Source: JBDRMN01 sp043812055 (GTDB taxonomy: Bacteria; Patescibacteriota; Gracilibacteria; JAHISY01). Taken from it: DNA of 19,427 bases. The DNA is taken from positions 1-19,427 of the forward strand of contig JBDRMN010000029.1 in assembly GCA_043812055.1 (NCBI GenBank). The letters are read 5' to 3'. Positions 6,265 through 13,429 of this stretch are shown piece by piece. The first letter of the stretch is position 1; every line of letters starts with the position of its first letter. The notes below the pieces were generated by a model, which saw nothing but the letters and a program-made list of their open reading frames with translations, had not been told where the DNA came from and ran no database searches. The translations under genes were made by a program, and so were the position numbers.

Positions 6265-6720
6265 TTAAGCTAAATTTATAAAAAACGGAGTAGGAATTTG
6301 ATGAAAGGGGCTGCTTTCGCGATTAAAACCAGTTAACCCTTTTTTATTTAAGATTCTTTCTATCATAGCGGAAAGGATTTGGTGGTAAGTAGATATGATT
6401 TCTTGCTTATTTGCATTGATATCCATTAGGCGTTTAATGCTGGGGTTTTGTTTCCACCTCATCCTAAACACAATTATTTTTTCATCATTTGCGGCTTCGA
6501 AAAATTCCTTCGAAGTAGCTTCACGCTTTCCAGGTGGTGGTATTTTCATAGTGAGATTTTGTGTAACTAAAATCTTCTCTGCTTCTTCTAAAATTTTTGC
6601 GATAGCTTCTCGATCCCTTTTCCAATCGTTTGATTTTATTTCCAAACCGTCTAAAACTTTTTCAATTGCTTTTCGAAATTCTTCTGCATTAGCGAGTAAA
6701 ATATTAAGTTTTTCAACCAT
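6265..6720 (-). CDS. Hypothetical protein (151 aa)
   Basis: A lysine- and glutamate-rich protein of 151 residues that I do not recognise. Residues 1-55 look helical and could form a coiled coil (LLANAEEFRKAIEKVLDGLE, REAIAKILEEAEKILV). A short middle part, NDEKIIVFRMRWK, looks like a strand. Residues 105-130 are again helical. There is no signal peptide or membrane segment. The ATG at 6720 is preferred over the adjacent TTG: a TAATAT box (6726-6731 on this strand) ends 5 nt before it, suggesting a leaderless transcript. It follows glmS by 34 bp on the same strand but probably has its own promoter. The base composition is more AT-rich than its neighbours, which might mean later arrival. Confidence 0.65.
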   Translation of the reverse strand: MVEKLNILLANAEEFRKAIEKVLDGLEIKSNDWKRDREAIAKILEEAEKILVTQNLTMKIPPPGKREATSKEFFEAANDEKIIVFRMRWKQNPSIKRLMDINANKQEIISTYHQILSAMIERILNKKGLTGFNRESSPFHQIPTPFFINLA

Positions 6721-6754
6721 CAAAAATATTAAAGATTAAATTTTAATGCAAAAG

Positions 6755-8590
6755 CTACTTCACAGTCACACTCTTCGCCAGATTCCGCGGCAAATCCGGA
6801 TTATTCTTCCGCAAAACTGCGAGCTGATAGGCCAGGAGTTGAATCGGAATGATATTCACGATCGGCTGGGCGTTCCCTGTGTCGGGGACGCGGATCCAGT
6901 CGTCAAAAATTTTGTCGTTCATCGGGCTCACGCCGATGATGTGCCCGCCGCGGGCTCGCACTTCGGCGACATTATTTAGGACATCGGCGCGGTTTTCATT
7001 CTTTGGAACAAAGGCAATTAGCGGCGTTCCTTTCGTGATCAAGGCCAGCGGACCGTGCTTCAGCTCTCCGGCGGCGAAACCCTCGGCATGGATGTAGCTG
7101 ACCTCCTGGAGCTTGATCGCGGCTTCCAGGGCCATCGGGTAGTCGGCGCCTTTGCCGATGACGTACATGCTTTCCACATTTTTAATTTTCTGCGCGATCT
7201 TCCGGATGCGTTCGAAATAACGGGGATTGAGCAACTCATTGATCTGGCTGCCAGTCTCGGCGAGCAACTGTTTGCCCTCATCCAATTTTCCCGCCACAGC
7301 GTAAATGATCAGGGTGAGAATGGCGAGCTGGGCGGTGGTGGCCTTGGTGCTGGCGACAGCCTTTTCCGGGCCAGCGTTCACAGGTAGCACCACATCGCTC
7401 TGGCGGGCGATGGAACTGCCCGGTACGTTCACCACACCGACAGTCCGCACGCCTCGGCGTTTCGCGACTTTGTAAGCCTCGAGTACGTCGGCTGTCTCAC
7501 CACTCTGGCTGATGGCGATAAGCAGCGTTTTTGATTTCAGGAAAGGCTCCTGAGTATCGAACTCACTGCCGAAAATCACATTCACGTGGCGATGGGCGAC
7601 TTTGGCAAAAAGGTACTCAGCGGTATGGCAAACTTTGCCAGCGGTGCCACAACCGATCAGAAAAGTACCGAAAGATTTTTTAATTAAATCGGCAACTTTT
7701 TGAATTTGCTTATCGTCCTGCTGCAGAGCGCGGTGGATCGTGTCTTTCTGCTCGAAAATTTCTTTCAACATGAAATGCCGGAAGGCGCCTTTTTCAGCCT
7801 TGCTCGTCTTCAGATCAATCGAAATTACGCGCTTTTTTACCGGTTTCCCGCTGCCAATCTCGAAGAAGCGTCCGTGGAAGTGATCCTTGATCGGAGAGGG
7901 AGTTATCTCGATCAGCTCACCGTCATCGAGGTAAACGACATTGCGAGTGTGTTCTAGAAAAGCAGGGACGTCACTGGCGATGAAGAAAGCTGACCCGTCA
8001 GCCTTGGAGAGCAGGCGGTCATCGCTTTTGGGGTAGAACTTATCGATCCCGATAATTAACGGCGAACCCGAGCGAGCAGCGACGAGCTGCTGACTACCAC
8101 TGACTGCAGCGACGAAAGCAAAACGCCCCTTCAATTTCTGAGCTGTTCTTCGGACTGCTTCGGCGAGAGAATAGCGCTTGAGGTTGAGTGCGACGAGGTT
8201 CGGAATTACCTCAGTGTCCGTTTCGGTCGTGAATTTCACGCCTTTCTTTTTTAGGGCCCTTCTCAATTCCTCGTGGTTCTCCACGATGCCATTGTGAACG
8301 ACGACTACTTTTCCATCCGCCGAAAGATGCGGATGAGCATTCTTCCGTGTGACTTTGCCGTGGGTAGCCCAGCGAGTATGGCCGAGAGCTAGATTTGTTT
8401 TAGCAAAAGTTTTTCCGTTGCTGCGGAACTCCGAAATCTTGCCGACCTTCTTCGTGACGCGGATTTTGCCGTTCACCGCTTCCGCGAAACCAAAGGAATC
8501 GTAGCCGCGGTACTCGAGTTTTTTCAGGCCCGCGACTACCAGCTTGCCGGCGATGCATTTATCTCCGAGATAGGATATTATCCCGCACAT
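6755..8590 (-). CDS. glmS: Glutamine-fructose-6-phosphate aminotransferase (isomerizing)
   Basis: A 611-residue cytoplasmic enzyme that makes glucosamine-6-phosphate from fructose-6-phosphate and glutamine, the entry to peptidoglycan and amino sugars. The N-terminal class II amidotransferase (about 1-225) starts with the nucleophile Cys2 (MCGIISYLGD) and keeps YRGYDS, HTRWATHG and HNGIVENHEELR. Two SIS domains follow (about 290-415 and 460-590), with IGCGTAGKV, AISQSGETADVLEA and VASTKATTAQL. The end KSVTVK matches the usual KSVTVE tail. Length is standard. The gap to the purQ-like gene upstream is 59 bp and contains a palindromic repeat. I see no -10 box there, so it is probably cotranscribed. 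No glmS ribozyme core was recognised downstream. Confidence 0.96.
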   Translation of the reverse strand: MCGIISYLGDKCIAGKLVVAGLKKLEYRGYDSFGFAEAVNGKIRVTKKVGKISEFRSNGKTFAKTNLALGHTRWATHGKVTRKNAHPHLSADGKVVVVHNGIVENHEELRRALKKKGVKFTTETDTEVIPNLVALNLKRYSLAEAVRRTAQKLKGRFAFVAAVSGSQQLVAARSGSPLIIGIDKFYPKSDDRLLSKADGSAFFIASDVPAFLEHTRNVVYLDDGELIEITPSPIKDHFHGRFFEIGSGKPVKKRVISIDLKTSKAEKGAFRHFMLKEIFEQKDTIHRALQQDDKQIQKVADLIKKSFGTFLIGCGTAGKVCHTAEYLFAKVAHRHVNVIFGSEFDTQEPFLKSKTLLIAISQSGETADVLEAYKVAKRRGVRTVGVVNVPGSSIARQSDVVLPVNAGPEKAVASTKATTAQLAILTLIIYAVAGKLDEGKQLLAETGSQINELLNPRYFERIRKIAQKIKNVESMYVIGKGADYPMALEAAIKLQEVSYIHAEGFAAGELKHGPLALITKGTPLIAFVPKNENRADVLNNVAEVRARGGHIIGVSPMNDKIFDDWIRVPDTGNAQPIVNIIPIQLLAYQLAVLRKNNPDLPRNLAKSVTVK

Positions 8591-8593
8591 AAG

Positions 8594-8640
8594 AGTTGCC
8601 AGTTACGAGTTGCCAGCCCCGAAGGGGCCCCTTTGGGGCT
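8594..8640. repeat. GTTGCCAG direct repeat and AGCCCCGAAGGGGCC palindrome
   Basis: GTTGCCAG occurs twice within 8596-8616. It runs into a 26-bp near-perfect palindrome at 8615-8640 (AGCCCCGAAGGGG and its mirror, one mismatch pair). It fills the purQ-glmS gap and may act as a processing or partial termination hairpin. Confidence 0.75.
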
Positions 8641-8649
8641 GTCAGAGCT

Positions 8650-9921
8650 TTAAATTTCAATCAGGTCGGCAGCTGCGGGGTGGTGGAAGAAGTTATTCCG
8701 AACAACTTTGTCGAACTCAGCTTTCGAAACTTCCGCTCCCCAGATAACCCCACTATTCAAATTTTTCACAAGATTCCTACCCAGGGTTTTATTGATACTG
8801 CTGACGCGGGCTTCGTCCAAGCTCTTTTCCCGTTCACTCGCCAGGACTTTGTTCTCCGGCAGGGCAAGTTCAGCCGGCAAAAAGCCTTTCCCTTTATCGA
8901 ACTTCACAATTTCATCTCCACGCTTAATCCAAACGGTTTCTTTCTCCGCGTTTAGCAGCTCACCACTGCGGATAATTTTCTCGAGATCCTGATTATCGCC
9001 ACTGAACTTCATTCCAAACCAGCGAAATTTCTGAAGCTCCATTCCAGCGGCGGCTCCCACCGAGAGCGCTTCATTGTCCGTGATTTTCAAAGCCACGAAA
9101 AGTTCAACATCAACTTTTGGCTTGGGGAGAATCGCAGAAGAAGGTGTTTTTGCAGAGAATTTTTTTGCGGCGGGTTTACGTACTTCCCCGGTGATCCATT
9201 GGTGGATTGACTGAAAAACCGGATCGCCCGCAGCAGTTCTCTCGGGGTGGGGCATGAGGCTCATTACGTTGCCCGCCGGATTTGTGACTCCCGCCAGGTT
9301 CAAGACAGAGCCATTCGGATTCACAGGGAAATCCGGGATCACATCACCTTTCTCGTCGCAGTAAACGAAAGCGTTCTGGCCGTTCGTGATCAGTTGTTCT
9401 AGCAAGTGTGGATCATTCGAGAAGTAGCGTCCCTCGGCATGAGCCATGGGAATGCGGATCGTTCCTTCGAATTGATTAAACGCATTGCGAACGTCGCTGC
9501 CCGGTTTGAGATGCACCCAGGCGTTATAGAAACCGGTTCCTTGGACCACTCCATCCTTCACGCGGCGATTACGGGTGAGGGCGAGGACGGATTTGCCGAA
9601 TTCGAAATTCGGCACGAGACCGGTCTCCACGAGCACTTGCGCACCGTTACAGATGCCCAGCACCACTTTGCCACGTTTCGCGAGTCGATAAACTTCTTCG
9701 ATCAAAGGGTCCTTGCTGGCGATCAAACCCGAACGACCACGATCTTCATAGCTGAAACCACCCGCGATGATGGCACCATCGAATTTCGTGAATGAAACTC
9801 CCTCATTCCAACGAAAGAGCTCCGCAGTCATCCCGTTGCGCTCAACTGCTCGCGCAGTTTCGAGCTCACAGTTCGTGCCGGGGAAGCTAATTACCGCGAT
9901 TTTGGGATTTTCCTTGGCCAT
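8650..9921 (-). CDS. PurQ-like FGAM synthase glutaminase with an unusual C-terminal domain
   Basis: Residues 1-245 match PurQ, the class I glutamine amidotransferase that feeds ammonia to PurL in the fourth step of purine synthesis. The N-terminus VISFPGTNCELETARAV, the loop GGFSYEDRGRSG, the nucleophile elbow GICNGAQ with Cys91, PMAHAEGRY, and MPHPER with His225 and Glu227 are all present. PurQ normally ends near 230; this protein has 423 residues. After a Lys/Pro/Ala-rich linker (about 248-268) comes a segment of about 150 residues (VDVELFVALKITDNEAL, KFRWFGMKFSGD, GVIWGAEVSKAEFD). It could be a PurS-like or PurL N-terminal-like part, but that is a guess. No purL or other purine gene is in the window. 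The ATG lies 12 nt after TAAAAT (9934-9939). Confidence 0.88.
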   Translation of the reverse strand: MAKENPKIAVISFPGTNCELETARAVERNGMTAELFRWNEGVSFTKFDGAIIAGGFSYEDRGRSGLIASKDPLIEEVYRLAKRGKVVLGICNGAQVLVETGLVPNFEFGKSVLALTRNRRVKDGVVQGTGFYNAWVHLKPGSDVRNAFNQFEGTIRIPMAHAEGRYFSNDPHLLEQLITNGQNAFVYCDEKGDVIPDFPVNPNGSVLNLAGVTNPAGNVMSLMPHPERTAAGDPVFQSIHQWITGEVRKPAAKKFSAKTPSSAILPKPKVDVELFVALKITDNEALSVGAAAGMELQKFRWFGMKFSGDNQDLEKIIRSGELLNAEKETVWIKRGDEIVKFDKGKGFLPAELALPENKVLASEREKSLDEARVSSINKTLGRNLVKNLNSGVIWGAEVSKAEFDKVVRNNFFHHPAAADLIEI

Positions 9922-9933
9922 AAAAGCCAGCTG

Positions 9934-9939
9934 ATTTTA
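9934..9939 (-). promoter_or_regulatory. -10 box of the purQ-like gene
   Basis: TAAAAT on the minus strand ends 12 nt before the ATG at 9921 and starts just past the peptidase stop codon. The predicted leader is about 6 nt. Confidence 0.4.
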
Positions 9940-9941
9940 GC

Positions 9942-10664
9942 TCAAATCTTGATAATCGTCGGCTTTTTGGGGAAATGTGTCAGAATTTCAGTTCCGTTTT
10001 TTTTGACCAAAATTGAATCTTCGATCCGTACGCCAAATTTACCTTTGAGATAAACACCCGGCTCGATGGTGATAACTTTACCGGTCCGGATTACCGCTCG
10101 AGATTTCGGACCGATCTTCGGAGGGGCATGAACTTTGCGGTCGAGGCCGTGACCGGTGGAATGGGTGAAGTATTTGGCAAGGTCCCCCTTTGCCCTTCGG
10201 CTACGCTCAGGGCGGGCGAAAGGGGGGAGTGACACGGATTTCAAATAATCCCTGACAAAACCGTCTAACTCTTTCGCTGCCATTCCGGCTTTCACTTTAC
10301 GGATTCCCAGAAGTTGAGCGGCCAGAACTGCTTTATAAACTTTCCGCTGCAAGGCAGTCGGCTTTGCGGTGAAAAAAGTCCGCGTGATATCACTACAGCA
10401 ACCATCTAACTTCACCCCCAAATCAATCTTCACGACATCACTCTTGCGCAGCTGCCGTTCAGTCGTGCGGTGGTGGGGGAAGGCGGAACTGCGGCCGAAA
10501 GCGACAATGGGCTGGAAAGCGATTCCATTGGCAAGCTTCTTCGCCAGTTTCCGAATCTCGCTGGCAACTTGCTTTTCGCTTTTACCGGCCTTCAAGTTCT
10601 TCACGACTGTGCGCAGAATTTGGGTGGCGATAGCGCAAGATTGGCGAATTTTTTGAATTGACAT
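9942..10664 (-). CDS. M24 metallopeptidase (Xaa-Pro aminopeptidase or methionine aminopeptidase type)
   Basis: A 240-residue pita-bread peptidase without the N-terminal creatinase domain of full Xaa-Pro aminopeptidases. The five metal ligands are visible (ATG numbering): D81 in VKIDLG, D92 in SDITRT, H172 in HSTGHG, E201 in ITIEPG and E215 in RIEDS. VHAPPKIG and the closing GVRIEDSILVKKNGTE resemble the Xaa-Pro group more than MetAP. Residues about 146-161 (FARPERSRRAKGD and flanks) are an in-frame palindromic-element insertion just before the catalytic His loop. The start is ambiguous: ATG at 10664 is used here, but a TTG at 10691 sits 5 nt after a TAATAT box (10697-10702) and would fit a leaderless start. 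It heads the minus-strand group with purQ-like and glmS. Confidence 0.87.
   Translation of the reverse strand: MSIQKIRQSCAIATQILRTVVKNLKAGKSEKQVASEIRKLAKKLANGIAFQPIVAFGRSSAFPHHRTTERQLRKSDVVKIDLGVKLDGCCSDITRTFFTAKPTALQRKVYKAVLAAQLLGIRKVKAGMAAKELDGFVRDYLKSVSLPPFARPERSRRAKGDLAKYFTHSTGHGLDRKVHAPPKIGPKSRAVIRTGKVITIEPGVYLKGKFGVRIEDSILVKKNGTEILTHFPKKPTIIKI
10182..10229. repeat. Palindromic element inside the M24 peptidase gene
   Basis: The arms TCCCCCTTTGCCC and GGGCGGGCGAAAGGGGGGA pair around CTTCGGCTACGCTCAG. It keeps the reading frame and adds about 16 residues (PFARPERSRRAKGD) relative to the usual M24 spacing. The core GGCTACGCTCAGG also occurs in the intergenic element at 11001-11037. Confidence 0.8.
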
Positions 10665-10679
10665 TTTCTTCAAGACTTT

Positions 10680-10688
10680 TGTTAAAAT
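10680..10688 (+). promoter_or_regulatory. Extended -10 promoter for the 10713 gene
   Basis: TGTTAAAAT is an extended -10 on the plus strand, ending 24 nt before the GTG start. It faces the peptidase's TAATAT box on the opposite strand 8 bp away, so the two promoters overlap head to head. Confidence 0.5.
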
Positions 10689-10712
10689 CAACCACCATAT
10701 TAAACTTTAAAA

Positions 10713-10904
10713 GTGAATACTAAACAACTAGAGCGCATTGAGAACTTTACACTCAATGATTATAGCGATCTTTGTAGTATCATTGCATTTTCAGGTTATA
10801 GGTTTCGGGCAGCGTTAAAGATCATTTTTAAAGGAGAAAATTGTACGGATAAAGACGCGCTTGAATTTAAAAGAAAAGAGCTATTTTTGCTTTTTAGCGA
10901 GTAG
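10713..10904 (+). CDS. Small hypothetical protein (63 aa)
   Basis: The GTG-started frame encodes 63 residues. I do not recognise it. The sequence looks like a small, soluble, mainly helical protein (LNDYSDLCSIIAFSGYRFRAAL, DALEFKRKELFLLF). Support comes from an extended -10 box, TGTTAAAAT, 24 nt upstream; there is no Shine-Dalgarno, as elsewhere in the window. It is divergent from the M24 peptidase, with overlapping promoter regions. The 148 bp behind it (10905-11052) hold no gene, only a palindromic repeat. Its AT-rich composition differs from the large genes. Confidence 0.5.
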   Translation: MNTKQLERIENFTLNDYSDLCSIIAFSGYRFRAALKIIFKGENCTDKDALEFKRKELFLLFSE

Positions 10905-11000
10905 CCATTGTTATTGATTGCTTTTCATTTTGCGGGCAAAAGATGAAGTTTTCCTCAGAAATAAAAGTTACACTATAAATTTTCAGTGGCGCGCTCAGCA

Positions 11001-11037
11001 TCCGCCTTCGTCTTCGCTACGCTCAGGCTACGGCGGA
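11001..11037. repeat. TCCGCC ... GGCGGA palindromic element
   Basis: TCCGCC (11001-11006) and GGCGGA (11032-11037) bracket CTTCGCTACGCTCAGGCTA. It belongs to the same family as the insertion in the M24 gene and lies just behind the tRNA-Arg gene. Confidence 0.7.
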
Positions 11038-11052
11038 CAGGGGAATTGAGGA

Positions 11053-11127
11053 TGGCGCTCCCAGTAGGAATCGAACCTACATCTCAAGCTCCGGAAGCCC
11101 GCGTCCTATCCGTTGAACGATGGGAGC
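11053..11127 (-). tRNA. tRNA-Arg (anticodon CCG)
   Basis: On the minus strand GCTCCCA pairs with TGGGAGC to form the acceptor stem. The D arm is GTTC/GGAC, and the anticodon stem CGGGC/GCTTG has two G-T wobbles. The loop TTCCGGA gives anticodon CCG, reading CGG. The T arm is GTAGG-TTCGATT-CCTAC, the discriminator is G, and CCA is encoded. Confidence 0.95.
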
Positions 11128-11148
11128 AAGTTGGCTTGCCAGACGAAT

Positions 11149-11192
11149 CCCGCGTACGCCCCTAAGGGGCCACTTCGTGGCGGAACGGGCCC
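11149..11192. repeat. GC-rich palindromic element between the two tRNA genes
   Basis: CGCGTACGCCCCTAAGGGGC is followed by CACTTCGTGGCGG. The two stems are GCCCCTAAGGGGC and CCACTTCGTGG. A near-identical element precedes fusA (16785-16818), and its reverse complement is at 14518-14555. Confidence 0.85.
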
Positions 11193-11195
11193 CCT

Positions 11196-11269
11196 TGGAG
11201 CGGGCAACGGGAATCGAACCCGCGTTACCGGCTTGGGAAGCCGGCGTACTACCACTGTACTATGCCCGC
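11196..11269 (-). tRNA. tRNA-Gly (anticodon CCC)
   Basis: On the minus strand GCGGGCA pairs with TGCCCGC. The D arm is GTAC/GTAC. The anticodon stem CCGGC/GCCGG carries the loop TTCCCAA, anticodon CCC, reading GGG. The T arm is GCGGG-TTCGATT-CCCGT, the discriminator is T, and CCA is encoded. It lies 68 bp upstream of tRNA-Arg, so the two may be cotranscribed. Confidence 0.95.
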
Positions 11270-11277
11270 AATTGAAG

Positions 11278-11318
11278 CCGCCTGCCCGCCGTAGCCGGAG
11301 GCGTAGGCGTAGGCGGGT
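11278..11318. repeat. CCCGCC ... GGCGGG palindromic element before tRNA-Gly
   Basis: CCCGCC (near 11285) and GGCGGG (near 11312) enclose GTAGCCGGAGGCGTAGGCGTA. It lies in the presumed leader of the tRNA-Gly transcript. Confidence 0.65.
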
Positions 11319-11343
11319 TATACTACACCCGCATATGGCAGCT

Positions 11344-11369
11344 ATTTTAACGTAATTTTGTGTTAAAAT
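11344..11369. promoter_or_regulatory. Symmetric divergent -10 boxes (tRNA side and CNNM gene)
   Basis: ATTTTAAC (11344-11351) and GTTAAAAT (11362-11369) are perfect mirror images 10 bp apart. On the plus strand TGTTAAAAT is an extended -10 ending 11 nt before the CNNM ATG. On the minus strand TAAAAT faces the tRNA genes. Confidence 0.5.
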
Positions 11370-11380
11370 TCCCACCACAA

Positions 11381-12616
11381 ATGGCTGAAGATCCTCACTT
11401 ATTTATTTACCTCGTCTTAACCGGGTTAATCGCCCTTTCCGCGTTTTTCTCAGCGTCGGAGGTGGCTTTCATGTCTTTGTCGGCGGCGAAGGTGCATGTT
11501 CTCGAAGACAAAAAATCGCGCCTGGCCAAGCTAGTGGTGGGTTTGAAAAAGCGGCCGCAACGCTTGATTGCAACGATTTTGATTGGCAATAACTTGGTGA
11601 ATATCTTCGCGGCGGGACTGGCGACGATCACGGCAACGGACTTATTTGGTAGTGCAGGGCTGGGGATTGCGACGGGGGTCATGACTTTGCTCATCCTTAT
11701 CTTCGGCGAAATCATTCCCAAAGCCTTCGCGCAGAAACATGCAGAGGGTTTCGCACTGGCATCCGCCTACCCGCTTTTCATTCTCGACAAAATTCTCACC
11801 CCTCTGACATGGAGCATCGAGAAAGGTCTGTATGCGCTGGGGGCGCAGCACATCGAAGAGATTTCAGAAGAAGAAGTGGTCGCGATGGTGGATCTGGGAA
11901 CGGAATCGGGTGAGATCAAGAAGCACGAACAAGAGTTGATTCAAAATGTTTTGGAATTTACCGATACGCGGGTGGAGGAAGTCATGACTCCGCGGGTCAA
12001 GATCAAAGCTCTGGAGAAATCCAAAACAGTTGACGAGGCCCAGAAGTTTTTCCGGAAAGTTAAACACTCACGCATTCCGATTTACGACGAATCAATCGAC
12101 AAAATAATCGGCGTACTCACGTTACGGCAGATTTTCGAGCACGAAGGCGAGCGTAATCTCCTGATCGAGAAGCTTTCCCTGCTCGAACCGATTTTCACCC
12201 CACCGAGCCGCACGATCCGCTCCCTTTTCCAGGAATGCAAATCCCGCCACACCCACATAGCGGTCGTTGTCGATGAACACGGCGGCACACTTGGGATCGT
12301 TTCTCTCGAGGATCTGCTCGAAGAGATCGTGGGTGAGATCGAGGACGAAGAAGATGTTTCCGAAGTACGTATTGAAAAACTTAATGCACACACAATCCTG
12401 ACGACGGGAGACACACCGCTATCGGAGGTGGATGAGAAGCTCGGCACGAAGCTGACGAGTGGTAAATTTAAGAACAAAAATGTTGCCTTTTTGATTTTTG
12501 AGAAACTTGGTAAGATTCCCCATCGGCATGACAAGATCCGCTCTCACGGTACAGAGCTGACGGTGGAGCAGGTGATCGATAAGAAAATTGAAAAAGTTAA
12601 AATCGAAAGGATCTAG
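11381..12616 (+). CDS. CNNM/CorC-family membrane protein (DUF21 and CBS domains)
   Basis: A 411-residue inner-membrane protein of the HlyC/CorC/CNNM family, linked to Mg2+ or Co2+ efflux and homeostasis. The N-terminal DUF21 region (about 1-170) has hydrophobic segments: YLVLTGLIALSAFFSASEVAF, TILIGNNLVNIFAAGLA, GVMTLLILIFGEIIPKAFA. It is followed by the cytosolic link LIQNVLEFTDTRVEEVMTPR, then two CBS motifs (about 185-320; HSRIPIYDESIDKIIGVL, HIAVVVDEHGGTLGIVSLEDLLEEIVGEI). The end (about 330-411) is the small CorC/HlyC domain. The ATG at 11381 is preferred to a GTG at 11360, because that GTG falls inside the -10 box. The predicted leader is about 5 nt. Two lipoprotein genes follow on the same strand. 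Confidence 0.93.
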   Translation: MAEDPHLFIYLVLTGLIALSAFFSASEVAFMSLSAAKVHVLEDKKSRLAKLVVGLKKRPQRLIATILIGNNLVNIFAAGLATITATDLFGSAGLGIATGVMTLLILIFGEIIPKAFAQKHAEGFALASAYPLFILDKILTPLTWSIEKGLYALGAQHIEEISEEEVVAMVDLGTESGEIKKHEQELIQNVLEFTDTRVEEVMTPRVKIKALEKSKTVDEAQKFFRKVKHSRIPIYDESIDKIIGVLTLRQIFEHEGERNLLIEKLSLLEPIFTPPSRTIRSLFQECKSRHTHIAVVVDEHGGTLGIVSLEDLLEEIVGEIEDEEDVSEVRIEKLNAHTILTTGDTPLSEVDEKLGTKLTSGKFKNKNVAFLIFEKLGKIPHRHDKIRSHGTELTVEQVIDKKIEKVKIERI

Positions 12617-12656
12617 GATTAAGAAGTAAGGATTAAGGATTAAGGTTGATTATTTA
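12617..12656. repeat. Degenerate GGATTAA tandem words
   Basis: GGATTAAGAAGTAAGGATTA and a further GGATTAAGGTTGATTA repeat a 7-8 bp word through most of the 58-bp gap between the CNNM gene and the lipoprotein gene. Confidence 0.65.
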
Positions 12657-12674
12657 AGACTTAACTCTTCTACT

Positions 12675-13415
12675 ATGACTTTCCGGAAACCTCTAGCTCT
12701 GACCTTTGCCCTCTTGGCTCTGACCTCCCTGGCCGGCTGTCAGATGGCTGGGATCGAGCTGACTCGACCGGCGGTTTACTGCGAGGTCGGAGGGGAGACC
12801 TATCGGCAGGGTGAAGTTGTCCCGGCGGAGGATTGCAACGAATGTATTTGCGATCTCCAGGGTGAAGTCGCCTGTACGGAAAAGGCCTGTCCGACTGAAG
12901 TTGGTTTGGCGAATCCGGCGGCAGTGCAGTGCAACGTCGACGGCCATAAATATGAGATTCGGGAGGACGAGACCGGCAATCAGTACGGAGTCTGTATCGC
13001 AGGGGACGCGGAATGTGATGCCTGGGCCTACTTCCGCAAAGAATGTGTGCTCGGAGAAACAGTTCAACGCTTCTCCGGCGAACTTACAGATGTCACCGGC
13101 GGAGCTGCGACCGGCAAAGCAGTGGCAGAGTATTCAGCGGAAAAATACCTGCACACCGTCTCAGCTCATGCGCTGCCTGCACTCGAAGAAGGCTTCTTTT
13201 ACGAAGGCTGGTTGGTCCGCGTCGAACCGCTTGACGTGCTTTCCAGTGGGAAAATGGTTCCCGAAGGGGAAGAAGGCGGCTTTGCGCTCTCACTCGAAAC
13301 CCCCGAAAATCTCACCGACCACACACGAGTGGTGATTACATTGGAACCCGACGACGGGGATCCGGAACCCGCGGGACATGTTTTGGAGGGAACATTAGAA
13401 AAGACTGAAGGCTAG
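12675..13415 (+). CDS. Lipoprotein with VWC-like, DUF333 and RskA-like segments
   Basis: A 246-residue exported protein. The signal peptide ends in the lipobox LAGC with Cys22, so it should be a lipoprotein on the outer face of the membrane. Three parts follow. Residues 35-72 form a six-Cys module resembling von Willebrand factor type C (C36, C54, C57, C59, C67, C72; the core is CNECICDLQGEVACT). Residues 79-124 match DUF333 (ANPAAVQCNVDG, GNQYGVCIAGDAECDAWAYF, KEC). Residues about 130-245 resemble the extracellular part of anti-sigma factors of the RskA type (LPALEEGFFYEGWLVRVEPL, VVITLEPDDGDPEPAGHVLEG), but without any sigma-binding part. Its role is unknown, perhaps extracellular binding. 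No Shine-Dalgarno. Confidence 0.85.
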   Translation: MTFRKPLALTFALLALTSLAGCQMAGIELTRPAVYCEVGGETYRQGEVVPAEDCNECICDLQGEVACTEKACPTEVGLANPAAVQCNVDGHKYEIREDETGNQYGVCIAGDAECDAWAYFRKECVLGETVQRFSGELTDVTGGAATGKAVAEYSAEKYLHTVSAHALPALEEGFFYEGWLVRVEPLDVLSSGKMVPEGEEGGFALSLETPENLTDHTRVVITLEPDDGDPEPAGHVLEGTLEKTEG

Positions 13416-13429
13416 CGCCCTGATTCAAC

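Noticed and set aside
6600..6760. glmS-type ribozyme or riboswitch next to glmS
   Set aside because: The glmS ribozyme lies 5' of the gene; the 59-bp upstream gap is too short and is taken up by a GGGGCC palindrome.
11106..11378. Open frames over the tRNA pair
   Set aside because: They overlap two clear tRNA genes and palindromic repeats.
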